Shown: in pieces, positions 16,042-24,605 of the stretch
Layout of the letters: each line of letters opens with the position of its first letter
Numbering within the stretch: position 1 is the first letter of the stretch
Source: JAFARE01 sp963777285
GTDB taxonomy: Bacteria; Chloroflexota; Dormibacteria; Aeolococcales; Aeolococcaceae
NCBI GenBank assembly: GCA_963777285.1
Contig: CAVZPR010000001.1
Coordinates: forward strand, 992,001-1,056,000
DNA length: 64,000 nt
Reading direction: 5' to 3'
Notes under the pieces: generated by a model
Told to the model about the DNA's origin: nothing
The model's input: only the letters and a program-made list of their open reading frames with translations
Databases searched by the model: none
Translations under genes and position numbers: made by a program

Positions 16042-16556
16042 TCGCCGCGCGACGGCTCGCCTTCTGCGCCGCTGCGATGCTGCTCACCGCCTGTGCCACC
16101 ACGGCCGGTGCGGGCAGCCCGACCGCTGCCCTCTCCCCCACCACCAACCTCGCCGGTCCCACGGTGCAGGGCGGCAGCCTCAGCGAGGCAGCCCTGCACG
16201 GCCATCCCGTGGTGCTCGCCTTCTGGGCTTCGTGGTGCGGGCCCTGCCACGACGAACAGCCACGCCTCAACGCGGCCTACCAGCGCTGGCAGCCCCGCGG
16301 GGTGCGCTTTCTCGGGGTCGACATGCTCGACAGCAACTCCGCGGCGCGCGGGTTCATCCAGCAGGAGCACGTGCCCTACACCAGTGTCGTGGACGCCGAC
16401 GCCGACATCGCGGCCGGCTATCAGGTGCCCGCGGCGCCGGCGATCGTATTCCTCGACGCGCACGGCGCCGTGGCCGACCGCGTGCTCGGCGGGCTCGAGA
16501 TCCTGAGCGACGCCGACTTCGACGCGGAGTTGATGCGCCTGACGTCGGCGCGCTGA
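16038..16556 (+). CDS. TlpA-like thioredoxin-fold lipoprotein
   Basis: The 172-residue exported protein has a lipoprotein signal ending LLTACATT (Cys near 20), a Ser/Thr/Pro linker and a thioredoxin-fold domain with the redox-active motif WASWCGPCHDE. A cis-Pro loop (VPAAPAIVFLD) is in place. TlpA/ResA-type proteins reduce disulfides in apocytochromes or in the CuA site of subunit II. The GTG start overlaps the ctaG stop (GTGA) with GAGG just upstream, so it is translated with the oxidase genes. A role in keeping CuA cysteines reduced is the best inference; a general thiol-disulfide role is also possible. Confidence 0.88.
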   Translation: MIAARRLAFCAAAMLLTACATTAGAGSPTAALSPTTNLAGPTVQGGSLSEAALHGHPVVLAFWASWCGPCHDEQPRLNAAYQRWQPRGVRFLGVDMLDSNSAARGFIQQEHVPYTSVVDADADIAAGYQVPAAPAIVFLDAHGAVADRVLGGLEILSDADFDAELMRLTSAR

Positions 16557-16592
16557 CACCAGCCGCCTCATTGCTGTGGCGGCCACCGCAAG

Positions 16593-16642
16593 ACGCCGCC
16601 GGCTGCGGCGTTAAGCCCGGATGACAGCGCCGGCTGCGGCGC
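16593..16642 (+). repeat. Tandem pair of GC-rich hairpins after the oxidase operon
   Basis: ACGCCGC (16593-16599) and GCGGCGT (16605-16611) flank a 5-base loop. A second hairpin GCGCC/GGCGC (16627-16642) reuses the same core, CGCCGGCTGCGGCG, about 32 bases later. The first could end the oxidase transcript, although there is no clear T tract. The repeat lies just upstream of the next gene's ribosome site and could also affect its mRNA. Confidence 0.5.
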
Positions 16643-16671
16643 ACACAACCGGAGAGTGGAGGACCCTCCCC

Positions 16672-17913
16672 TTGAAGCGACTCTTGATGGCGCCCGCCCT
16701 CGTCGGCGCGAGCGCGCTCGCCGCGGTGTCCGGCCATGCCGCCGGCGCGTCGGCGGCGACGACCACCCCGTATCACCAGCCGGCACTGATGTTCACCGCC
16801 GGGCAGACGGCGGCGATCAACGGCGACACAACCGTGATCAAGCCGGCGATCACGCCGCCGCCCGTGCTCGCGTGTCTCCCCGTCACGCCGCCGTCGCCAA
16901 TCCCGGGGTGCGTGCCCCCGGCGCCTCCCGCAGGAGAGCCGTGGCCGGGCAACATGGCGTACTTCGGCGGACACGTCCAGGTGACGCCCAAGGAGTACCT
17001 CATCTTCTGGGGCTGGGGCGACAAGGGAGCGTTCAGCTCGCCGTGCAGCCAGCGGCCCAAGGGCGATCCCGTCCCGTGCGATCCCGACGGCGCCGGCCAG
17101 CGCATGCTCAGCTTCGTGAAGCAGCTCGGCGGCACCACCTGGGCCGGCGAGACGACGCAGTACTACGAGACCGTCAACCAGAACGGCAACACGTACAACG
17201 AGTACGTGCAGAATCCGGCCAACGTCCTGAAGGGCGTCTGGTACGACAACACGACGCCGATCAACGCCAGCATGACCTACACGATGATGGCGCAGGAAGC
17301 GGCGCGCGCCGTGGCGCATTTCCACGTCACCGACCTCGCCGACAGCAACTTCATCATCGCGCAGCCGCAGAACTTCTCCGATCCCGCAGCCGCGTCCACC
17401 GGCTACTGCGCGTTCCACGACTACACCGAGCCGGGCATCGAGGGCGGCATCTACAACGGCGTCACGCCGAACATGTCCTACACCAACATGCCGTACATCC
17501 TCAGCCAGGGCACGGGATGCGGCGAGAACAGCGTCAACGCCGGCGCGGCGGGCAAGCTCGACGGTGAGTCCATCGTGCTCGGTCACGAGATCGAGGAGAC
17601 CGTGACCGACCCCGGCGCCGAGGATCCCGGACCCAACGGCACGTCGCTGGGCGGCTGGTACGACGTCAACGCGTACGAGATCGGCGACAAGTGCGCCTGG
17701 GTCGGCGCGGACCCGGTGTGGCTCGTCAGCGGCACGGGCCCCGAGCCGGTGCCGAACACGCCGGGCGAGCTCGGCACCATGGTCGGCAACAACAACGGCC
17801 ACGCCGGGCAGACGTTCCCGGTGCAGGCACTGTGGAGCAACCAGGCGGCGGAAGGCGCGGGTTACTGCGCCGGCGCAGGCACGGACCTGCCGCAGCCGGT
17901 CCCGTCCCAGTAG
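16672..17913 (+). CDS. Secreted EXORDIUM/metallopeptidase-like protein
   Basis: The predicted secreted protein has 413 residues. TTG 16672 has GGAGG nine bases upstream and yields a classic signal peptide (KRLLMAPALVGASALAAVSG...ASA); the in-frame ATG at 16621 would hide it. A Pro-rich segment (about 55-95) precedes the domain. The C-terminal half contains LGHEIEETVTDP followed by GGWYD and YEIGDKCAW, a pattern seen in phosphate-induced protein 1/EXORDIUM-like domains and in zinc-peptidase-like proteins (HExxE). Several paired cysteines suggest disulfides. The enzymatic activity is unproven; a structural or carbohydrate-related role is possible. It is monocistronic and ends at a strong terminator. 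Confidence 0.65.
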   Translation: MKRLLMAPALVGASALAAVSGHAAGASAATTTPYHQPALMFTAGQTAAINGDTTVIKPAITPPPVLACLPVTPPSPIPGCVPPAPPAGEPWPGNMAYFGGHVQVTPKEYLIFWGWGDKGAFSSPCSQRPKGDPVPCDPDGAGQRMLSFVKQLGGTTWAGETTQYYETVNQNGNTYNEYVQNPANVLKGVWYDNTTPINASMTYTMMAQEAARAVAHFHVTDLADSNFIIAQPQNFSDPAAASTGYCAFHDYTEPGIEGGIYNGVTPNMSYTNMPYILSQGTGCGENSVNAGAAGKLDGESIVLGHEIEETVTDPGAEDPGPNGTSLGGWYDVNAYEIGDKCAWVGADPVWLVSGTGPEPVPNTPGELGTMVGNNNGHAGQTFPVQALWSNQAAEGAGYCAGAGTDLPQPVPSQ

Positions 17914-17950
17914 GCGGTCAGCAGCCAACTCACACCCCAACCCCCTGCGA

Positions 17951-17980
17951 GAGGGCCCCGGCCGGGGCCCTCTTTCGTTT
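17951..17980 (+). terminator. Rho-independent terminator
   Basis: A perfect 11+11 base palindrome (GAGGGCCCCGG/CCGGGGCCCTC, 17951-17972) is followed by TTTCGTTT. The T-rich side is on the plus strand, so it ends the secreted-protein transcript. It does not look like a terminator for apt on the other strand. Confidence 0.9.
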
Positions 17981-18024
17981 GCGCGGCGATTCCCTGGGCC
18001 CCTGAGCCGGCAGCGTGTGCGCGG

Positions 18025-18558
18025 TCAGTAGCGAAGCACCGAGGCGAGGGTCCGTTCCCCGAGAAGGTCCGCGCCGCGCAGCGCGCTCAGCTCGATGAGC
18101 ACCGAGACACCGGCGACGTGTCCCCCGCCTCGCTCGACGAGTGAGACAGCCGCGGCGGCCGTGCCGCCGGTGGCGATCAGGTCATCGACGACCAGAACTG
18201 TCGCGCCGCTCCCCACCGCGTCGGCGTGCACCTCGAGGACCGCCGTGCCGTACTCCAGCTCATAGGCGGCGGCCTCGGTGTCGCGCGGCAGACGGCCCTG
18301 CTTGCGCACCGGCACGAAGCCCGCGCTCAGCTCGCGGGCGATCGCGCCGCCCAGAATGAAGCCGCGCGCCTCGATGCCGGCGACGAAGTCGACGCCGGTA
18401 TCGCGAAACGGCGCGGCCATGGCGTCGACGGCGTCGGCCAATGCGTCGCGGTCAGCGAGGAGCGGCGTTATGTCGCGGAACGTGATGCCGGGCCGCGGAA
18501 AGTCCGGCACGTCGCGCACCAGCGCGCGCAGGCGCGCCTCCACACCAGTCGACCCCAT
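18025..18558 (-). CDS. apt: Adenine phosphoribosyltransferase
   Basis: The enzyme salvages adenine with PRPP to give AMP in the cytosol. The 177-residue length is normal for the family. The PRPP-binding loop VLVVDDLIATGGTA is intact, the N-terminal PDFPRPGITFRDITPLL block is typical of Apt, and EARGFILGG precedes the hood region. I chose ATG 18558 because the conserved block begins about 16 residues later; the open frame continues upstream but only as a shadow of the GGDEF gene. It is the last gene of a minus-strand run (thioesterase, lon, GGDEF protein, apt), 19 bases after the GGDEF stop. Confidence 0.93.
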   Translation of the reverse strand: MGSTGVEARLRALVRDVPDFPRPGITFRDITPLLADRDALADAVDAMAAPFRDTGVDFVAGIEARGFILGGAIARELSAGFVPVRKQGRLPRDTEAAAYELEYGTAVLEVHADAVGSGATVLVVDDLIATGGTAAAAVSLVERGGGHVAGVSVLIELSALRGADLLGERTLASVLRY

Positions 18559-18577
18559 CGGCCGCCGAGTGTACGAG

Positions 18578-20392
18578 CTACGCCGCAGGTGCCTCCGGCG
18601 CCATGCCCACCCGATTGCCACCGGAGCGCTTGGCCGTGTACATGGCGAGGTCGGCGGCGCGGGCGACCTCGTCGAGGTTGCGTCCGTGGTGCGGGTACAT
18701 GGCGACGCCGATCGACGCGGTGACCCGGGGCAGGTTCGCCGCCGGCGGGGGCAGCTCCGCGAGCGCGGCGCGAACCGCTTCCGCGACGCGCAGCGCGCCA
18801 CTGGGACCGCTGTTGGGGAGCATGAGCAGGAACTCCTCGCCGCCGTAGCGCACCGCCGCGTCACCCTGACGCATCACCACGCGCAGGGCACGCGCGACGC
18901 TGCGCAACGCCGCGTCGCCGGCGGCGTGCCCGGCGACGTCGTTGATGCGCTTGAAGTCGTCCAGGTCGATCAGGAGCACAGCGATCTCGGTTTCGAGGCG
19001 TGCGCTCTGCGCGGCCTCACGGGGCGCGATCTCGTTCCACCAGCGGATGTTGAGCAGGCCGGTGAGACCGTCCGTGAACGCGCGCCGCTCCAGCTCGCCG
19101 TACAGCTCGGCGTTGCGCCAGGCCGCCGCCAGGATGTAGCCGATCAGCGCGCTGCGCTCGAGGTCGGCCTCGGTGAATGCGCCGATGCCGTTGCGCCAGA
19201 TGTCGAGGACGCCGAGGCGGTGGTCGCCGGCCACGAGCGGGATGACCAGCAGCAACTCTTCGACGCGGTCAGTGCCGGGAATGGTCGCGGCGGCGGGGTG
19301 CCGGTCGGTGTCGTCGCAGTTGTACGGAACGCCGTTGGAGAAGGCCCAGCCGGTGATGCCCTCATTGATCGAGTTCTCCATCGCGCCGAGGCCTTCCATG
19401 CCGGCGCCGGCCGCCACGCGTGGCACCAGGCGGTTGTGCTCCCAGTCTGCCTCGAAGATGGCGAAGCGGTCGGCGGGCATGACCTGCAGCACCATCTCCG
19501 CAGCCGTGCGCAGGATGCGGTCCGGGTCGTGCTCCGCCTGCAGCGCGCGAGCCGCTTCGCCGAGCATGCGGGCGAAGGTGCGCGCGTCGACCACCATGCC
19601 GTCGTGCACCGGCAGCGACGTGAGGACGAAGGTGGCGTCGAGCGCCGCACCGCGCTCCTCGATGACGCGGACGTCGCGGCCGCGGAACCAGGACCCGGGC
19701 ACCACCTCGTCCCCCGGCTGCGCGACCGCGGCGTCGAGCACGACGGGACCTGCGAGGTACGGGCCGACTCCGTACTGCACGCCGAGACCTGCCACGGCGA
19801 GCGCCTGCTGACCGTCGACGATGCCGCACGCGATGAGCCGCGCGCCGAGCCTCGCGGCGTACGCGACGGTTGCTGCCAGCTCTGCCTTGAACACCTCGTC
19901 GTGGAGCTGCTCCGGCAGGCAGTGGTCGAGGAAGACGAACTCGGGGCGCAGGGACGCGACCAGGCCGCGACCCATCATCGACACCGACGCCCCCGCGATC
20001 GCCAGCCGGAACCCTGCATCGCGCAGCTCGCGAAGCCGGGCCTGCGCGGCGGCGCCGAAGTCAGCCGAGTGGGCGTTGTCCACCACCCAGGCGATCTCGC
20101 CGGGGATGGCGCCGAGGTTGCGAACCCGGGGCAGGGGATCGAAGGACGGGTCGGTGATCAGCGGGGCAGGCAGCGCAACGAAGACGACCGCCGGGCCGGC
20201 GTGCTGCGCCACCGCGACGGCCGCCTCGACGAGGGCGCGGCCGTCGTCGTCGCCGTCGTGGCGGGGAAGCGCCAGGTAACCGATCGCCACCCGGTCGACG
20301 ATGTCCAGGATCGGCTGCAGGGCCACCGCGGCCTCCCCGGGCGCGAGCGTGGCCACGGCGGCGCAATCAACCTTCTCTGCGGTCATCGCCAC
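18578..20392 (-). CDS. Degenerate EAL - GAF - GGDEF signalling protein (diguanylate cyclase)
   Basis: The 604-residue soluble protein has an unusual order. Residues about 20-250 follow the fold pattern of an EAL domain (LQPILDIVDRVAIGYLAL, LRELRDAGFRLAIAG, VAGLGVQYGVGPYLAGP). The catalytic signatures are lost: the DDFG position reads AGAS and the EGVE position reads CGIVD, so c-di-GMP hydrolysis is unlikely. A GAF domain follows (about 290-440), then a GGDEF domain with an intact GGEEF active site and an RQGD inhibitory I-site five residues before it. It should make c-di-GMP with product inhibition, with the N-terminal domain as a sensor. GTG 20392 and ATG 20386 are both possible starts. It lies between lon and apt. 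Confidence 0.85.
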   Translation of the reverse strand: MAMTAEKVDCAAVATLAPGEAAVALQPILDIVDRVAIGYLALPRHDGDDDGRALVEAAVAVAQHAGPAVVFVALPAPLITDPSFDPLPRVRNLGAIPGEIAWVVDNAHSADFGAAAQARLRELRDAGFRLAIAGASVSMMGRGLVASLRPEFVFLDHCLPEQLHDEVFKAELAATVAYAARLGARLIACGIVDGQQALAVAGLGVQYGVGPYLAGPVVLDAAVAQPGDEVVPGSWFRGRDVRVIEERGAALDATFVLTSLPVHDGMVVDARTFARMLGEAARALQAEHDPDRILRTAAEMVLQVMPADRFAIFEADWEHNRLVPRVAAGAGMEGLGAMENSINEGITGWAFSNGVPYNCDDTDRHPAAATIPGTDRVEELLLVIPLVAGDHRLGVLDIWRNGIGAFTEADLERSALIGYILAAAWRNAELYGELERRAFTDGLTGLLNIRWWNEIAPREAAQSARLETEIAVLLIDLDDFKRINDVAGHAAGDAALRSVARALRVVMRQGDAAVRYGGEEFLLMLPNSGPSGALRVAEAVRAALAELPPPAANLPRVTASIGVAMYPHHGRNLDEVARAADLAMYTAKRSGGNRVGMAPEAPAA

Positions 20393-20518
20393 GAATGCTA
20401 GGCAGCGCCCGGGATCGCTCCAGCCTGTGCGGGGCGTCGTTGCCGCAGTGCAATCAGGCCGTTGCCTGAAGCCGGTACCCCGGTCGCATCGTCACCCCGC
20501 CGTCACGGCAAGGCCGGG

Positions 20519-22855
20519 TTACGCGACCTGTCGCTGCCCCTCAGCCGCAGCCTCGAGCGCGGCGTCGAGCACGTCGTCCACGCGGCTCGCCAGGTGGAAG
20601 ACCATCGCGTCGCGCACGCTCTGGGGCACGTCGTCCACGTCCTTGGCGTTGCGCCGCGGCAGCACGACCTCCTTGAGGCCCATGCGGTGCGCGGCGAGCA
20701 CCTTCTGCTTGACGCCGCCGATGGGCAGCACGAGCCCCTGCAGCGTCACCTCCCCGGTCATGCCCACGGTGCTGCGCACCGGCCGTCCGGTGAGCAGGCT
20801 GACGATCGCGGTGGTCATGGTGACCCCCGCCGACGGTCCGTCCTTGGGGACAGCGCCCTCGGGCACGTGGATGTGAAAGCCCTGGGCCGCCGCGGCCGGG
20901 TCGATGCCCAGCTCTGCCGCGTGCGAGCGCACGTAGGAAAGCGCGATCTGCGCCGACTCCTTCATCACGTCGCCGAGCTGTCCGGTCAGCGTCAGCGAGC
21001 CCTTGTCGCCGGCGCCGGTGGCCTCGACGAACAGGACGTCGCCACCCGTGCCGGTGACAGCGAGCCCCGTCGCCACCCCGGGCACCGCGGTGCGCTCCGC
21101 CACCTCGTTGTCGAAGAGCGGCTTGCCCAGGTACGGGCGCACGTCGGCGAGCGCGATGCGCACCGGCGGCGTCACGCTGCCGCGGGCGAACGCCGTCGCC
21201 ACCTTGCGCGTCAGCTTGCCCAGCTGGCGCTCCAAGGTGCGCACGCCCGCCTCGCGCGTGTAGCTGCCGATGACGTCGAGGACCGCCTCGTCGTCCACCG
21301 ATATCTCGTCGCCGCGCAGACCGGCGAGCTCCACCTGGCGCGGCAGCAGATGGTCGCGCGCGATGGCCAGCTTCTCTTCCGTCGTGTAGCCGTCGAGCTT
21401 GATCAGCTCCATGCGGTCCAGCAGCGGCGCGGGAATCGTCTCCCACACGTTGGCGGTGGGGATGAACAGCACCTCGGACAGGTCCAGGTCGACCTCGAGG
21501 TAGTGATCGCGGAACGTGTTGTTCTGTGCCGGGTCGAGCACCTCGAGCAGTGCGGCCGACGGATCGCCCCGCCAGTCACTGCCAACCTTGTCAATTTCGT
21601 CGAGCATGATGACCGGGTTCTTGGTGCCGGCCTCCTTGAGCGCGCGCACGATGCGGCCAGGAAGCGCTCCGACGTACGTCCGCCGGTGGCCCCGGATCTC
21701 CGCCTCGTCGTGGATGCCGCCCAGCGACACGCGGGCGAACTTCCGCCCCAGCGCGCGCGCCACCGACGCGCCGAGCGACGTCTTGCCCACACCTGGCGGG
21801 CCCACCAGCGTGACGATGGCGCCGGAGCCGCGGCCGCCGACGACCGCCAGGCCGCGCTCGTGGCGCAGCTTGCGCACGGCGAGGAACTCGATGATGCGGT
21901 CCTTCACGTCGTCGAGGCCGGTGTGATCCTGGTCGAGCACGCGGCGCGCCTCGGCGAGGTCGAAGTTGTCATCCGAGCGCACGCTCCACGGGATGTCGAG
22001 CATCCAGTCGAGGTACGTGCGGATCCAGCCGTGCTCGGGGTTCTGCTCGGAGGTTCGCTCCAGCCTGTCGATCTCGCGGTCCACCTCGGCACGCACCGCG
22101 TCGGGCATGCCCGCGGACGCGACGCGCTCACGGTACGACGACGCAACGTCGTCGCCGCCCTCTCCGAGCTGCTTCTTGATGGCCTCGAGCTGCTGCCGCA
22201 GCAGGAAGTCGCGCTGCGCCTTCTCCATCCCCTCGTTGACCTCGTTGCGGATCTGCTCCTTGAGCGAGGCCTCCGCGAGGACGTCGCGCGTCCAGCCGAT
22301 CAGCAGCGTGAGGCGCGCCTCGACGTCGAGCGTCTCCAGCACCTGCACCTTCTGCGCCACCGACAGGTCGGGCGAGTAGCCGGCGAGGTCGGCGAGGTGG
22401 CCCGGCGTGCGTGCGGCACGGAGGAACTGCACCACCGCACGCGCGTCGCGCGCTTCGAGCAGGTTCTCCAGCATCGCGCGGTATTCCCGAGCGAGCTCCA
22501 GCGCGCGCTCGCTCGGCGGGTCGGAGTCGGTCACCGGCTCCACCTGGACCCAGAGCGCGCCGCCGACATCGGCCTGGCCGACGCCCAGCCGGGCGCGATG
22601 CTCGCCGCGGATGATCGTGACCTCGGCGCCGTTGGGCAGGCTGCCCGAGTCGCCCAGGCTGGCCACGGTGCCGACGGACGCGAAGCGCCCTTCGATGCGC
22701 GGCACCAGCAGCACCAGGTGGCTTCCCTTGCGCGCGGCCTCGACGGCGGCGCGCTGCTCCTCCCCCTCGACGCTCAGCGTCACGGTCATGTGCGGGAGCA
22801 CCACCACGTCGTCGAGGGGCAGGACGGGCAGCAGCTCCGACTTCAGCTCGGTCAC
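20519..22855 (-). CDS. lon: ATP-dependent protease Lon
   Basis: This cytosolic AAA+ serine protease degrades misfolded and regulatory proteins. The 778-residue product matches LonA length. An N-terminal LAN substrate-binding domain (LPVLPLDDVVVLPHM) is followed by a helical region, then the AAA+ module with Walker A GPPGVGKTS and Walker B IMLDEIDKVG. The protease domain has the catalytic dyad S675 (PKDGPSAG) and K718 (GGVKQK). GTG 22855 places the LAN domain at the N-terminus; the open frame upstream is a shadow of the thioesterase gene. The thioesterase stop lies 29 bases upstream. No heat-shock operator (such as a HAIR or CIRCE element) was seen in the short gap. Confidence 0.96.
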   Translation of the reverse strand: MTELKSELLPVLPLDDVVVLPHMTVTLSVEGEEQRAAVEAARKGSHLVLLVPRIEGRFASVGTVASLGDSGSLPNGAEVTIIRGEHRARLGVGQADVGGALWVQVEPVTDSDPPSERALELAREYRAMLENLLEARDARAVVQFLRAARTPGHLADLAGYSPDLSVAQKVQVLETLDVEARLTLLIGWTRDVLAEASLKEQIRNEVNEGMEKAQRDFLLRQQLEAIKKQLGEGGDDVASSYRERVASAGMPDAVRAEVDREIDRLERTSEQNPEHGWIRTYLDWMLDIPWSVRSDDNFDLAEARRVLDQDHTGLDDVKDRIIEFLAVRKLRHERGLAVVGGRGSGAIVTLVGPPGVGKTSLGASVARALGRKFARVSLGGIHDEAEIRGHRRTYVGALPGRIVRALKEAGTKNPVIMLDEIDKVGSDWRGDPSAALLEVLDPAQNNTFRDHYLEVDLDLSEVLFIPTANVWETIPAPLLDRMELIKLDGYTTEEKLAIARDHLLPRQVELAGLRGDEISVDDEAVLDVIGSYTREAGVRTLERQLGKLTRKVATAFARGSVTPPVRIALADVRPYLGKPLFDNEVAERTAVPGVATGLAVTGTGGDVLFVEATGAGDKGSLTLTGQLGDVMKESAQIALSYVRSHAAELGIDPAAAAQGFHIHVPEGAVPKDGPSAGVTMTTAIVSLLTGRPVRSTVGMTGEVTLQGLVLPIGGVKQKVLAAHRMGLKEVVLPRRNAKDVDDVPQSVRDAMVFHLASRVDDVLDAALEAAAEGQRQVA

Positions 22856-22884
22856 AGGCAGGTCATACCCGCCGGGGTCACTTC

Positions 22885-23595
22885 CTACGCCTGCCCGTCC
22901 CAGTCCACCTGAAGCGCCGCGGCGACCGTGTCGCGAGTGACGAACCAGGCCCGCACCCGCCCCGCCCCCTGCTCCACCGCCAGCTCGACGGGGTCCTCGA
23001 CGTCGAGCGCGTCGCGGTACTCGACCATCGCCCGCAGGCGGCGGTCTGCCCCGCCGGCCTCCGCCAGCAGGGCCTCCACCGCCGCCCAGTGCACCGCGTT
23101 GTTGACGTGCCCGAGGATGTCGACGTCGCTGATGCGCAGCGGCCACGGCCGCCGCGCGGCGCCTGCGGCGGGGTCGCGCGGCAGCTCCAGCCGCGGGCTC
23201 GGAGCCGGCGGCGAGGCGCCGTAGACGGCGGAGTACGCCTCCGGCAGGCGGGCCAGCCGCTGCGTCTCGCGATCGATGTAGGCCCACAGGGTCTCCCCCT
23301 CGATGCGCCCGCCGCCGTCTCCGGCGATGGTGGTGCGCCGCCCCGCCCAGCGCGGCCCCAGGCCGCCGGACCAAGTGGCCACGTCGGCGAAGCGGTCCTC
23401 GCCGAACGGAACCACCACGTCGAACGCCGCGCGGCGGACGACCCAGACCCTGCCGCCGTCGTCGATGCCGGCGTCGTCGACGTCGTCCGATGCGATGTCC
23501 TGGGCGTACCGCGCCGCGGCGTCGAGGCGGAGGCGGCCCGCGGCCGTGGTGTCGGAGAGGCGGATCCGCCGCCGGCTGCGGTAGACGCGGCCCAT
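22885..23595 (-). CDS. Acyl-ACP thioesterase-like double-hotdog protein
   Basis: The 236-residue protein has the two tandem hotdog domains of FatA/FatB-like acyl-ACP thioesterases, which release fatty acids from acyl carrier protein. The first half reads RIRLSDTTAAGRLRLDAAARYAQDIA, matching the family's first hotdog. The second half has the typical ISDVDILGHVNNAVH, where the Asn and His are the usual catalytic-region residues. The predicted location is cytosolic. ATG 23595 begins directly before the first strand. It is the first gene of the minus-strand run with lon. Substrate chain length and physiological role are unknown; a 4-hydroxybenzoyl-CoA-type thioesterase is a less likely alternative. 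Confidence 0.82.
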   Translation of the reverse strand: MGRVYRSRRRIRLSDTTAAGRLRLDAAARYAQDIASDDVDDAGIDDGGRVWVVRRAAFDVVVPFGEDRFADVATWSGGLGPRWAGRRTTIAGDGGGRIEGETLWAYIDRETQRLARLPEAYSAVYGASPPAPSPRLELPRDPAAGAARRPWPLRISDVDILGHVNNAVHWAAVEALLAEAGGADRRLRAMVEYRDALDVEDPVELAVEQGAGRVRAWFVTRDTVAAALQVDWDGQA

Positions 23596-23720
23596 CGGCG
23601 CGATGCTAGCGGGCGCCCCGACCCCGGGCGGCGGGCCGGTACGGCCGCGCTACGATCCAGGCATTCCGCCGCACGGTGGAAGGGAAGGCACATCCAGGGC
23701 AGTCCAAGGAGGAGCGGCTC

Positions 23721-24545
23721 ATGGGACGCAGAATCCACGTCGCCTCGGGGCTCGGCGCGTGCGCGCTCGCGATGGCGGCCTTCGCGGGGTCGACCGTCAC
23801 GGCGGCGCCCGGCGCGGCGGCGCTGGTGTCGCACCGGCCGATCGCCGTGATCGGCGCCAACCAGTCCAGCAATTGGTCCGGGTACAACCAGGGCTCCCTG
23901 GAAAAGGGCAACGAGCTCTTCAAGTCCATCGCCGGGACGTGGGTCGTACCCACCGCCTCGCAGCACAAGAAGGGCCAGGCGGAGTACTCGTCGAGCTGGG
24001 TGGGAATCGGCGGCGGCTGCGTCAACACCGGCTGCACCGTCACCGACAACACGCTGATCCAGGCCGGCACGGAGCAGGACGTCAGCGCGGCGGGCAAGGC
24101 TTCGTACTACGCCTGGTGGGAGATCATCCCTGAGCCCGAGACGCAGGTCAGCCTGCCGGTCACGGCGGGCAACACAGTGCGGGTGACGATCACGCAGACC
24201 TCGCAGGGGCAGTGGAGCATCGTGATCAAGAACCTCTCCAGCGGCAGGTCCACCACGGTGTCCACCGCGTACAGCTCGTCATACGCCACCGCTGAGTGGA
24301 TCGAGGAGACGCCGCTGATCGTCGGCAGCGGAGGTGGATTCGCGCCGCTGCCCAACCTCACCACGGTGAAGTTCGATCTGGGGCTCACCAACGGCGCCAA
24401 CCCGAAGCTCACCACCGCCGAAGAGGTGCAGCTGGTCAACAGCAACAGCAAGGTGATCGCGCAGCCGTCCCGGCCGGATTCCGACACAGACGGCTTCCAC
24501 GACTGCGCCTGGGCCACGACCTGCGCCGCGCCACCGAGCAGCTGA
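23721..24545 (+). CDS. G1-family glutamic endopeptidase (eqolisin-like), copy 1
   Basis: The 274-residue secreted protein belongs to the peptidase A4/G1 family, acid proteases first known from fungi. A signal peptide (ASGLGACALAMAAFAGSTVTA) is followed by the beta-sandwich domain starting SSNWSGYN. The catalytic pair is visible: Q114 in LIQAGTEQ and E192 in TAEWIEETP; the substrate-loop tryptophans (SSWVGIGG, YYAWWEIIP) are conserved. Two Cys pairs probably form disulfides. ATG 23721 has AAGGAGG upstream. It should act outside the cell, perhaps at low pH; activity is inferred from the conserved dyad. A second copy lies at 34.8 kb. Confidence 0.88.
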   Translation: MGRRIHVASGLGACALAMAAFAGSTVTAAPGAAALVSHRPIAVIGANQSSNWSGYNQGSLEKGNELFKSIAGTWVVPTASQHKKGQAEYSSSWVGIGGGCVNTGCTVTDNTLIQAGTEQDVSAAGKASYYAWWEIIPEPETQVSLPVTAGNTVRVTITQTSQGQWSIVIKNLSSGRSTTVSTAYSSSYATAEWIEETPLIVGSGGGFAPLPNLTTVKFDLGLTNGANPKLTTAEEVQLVNSNSKVIAQPSRPDSDTDGFHDCAWATTCAAPPSS

Positions 24546-24605
24546 CCTGATCTGACGGCGACCCTCCAGGTCGCGTCGCAGCCGTGACCTGGCAGAGTCC
24601 GGGCC

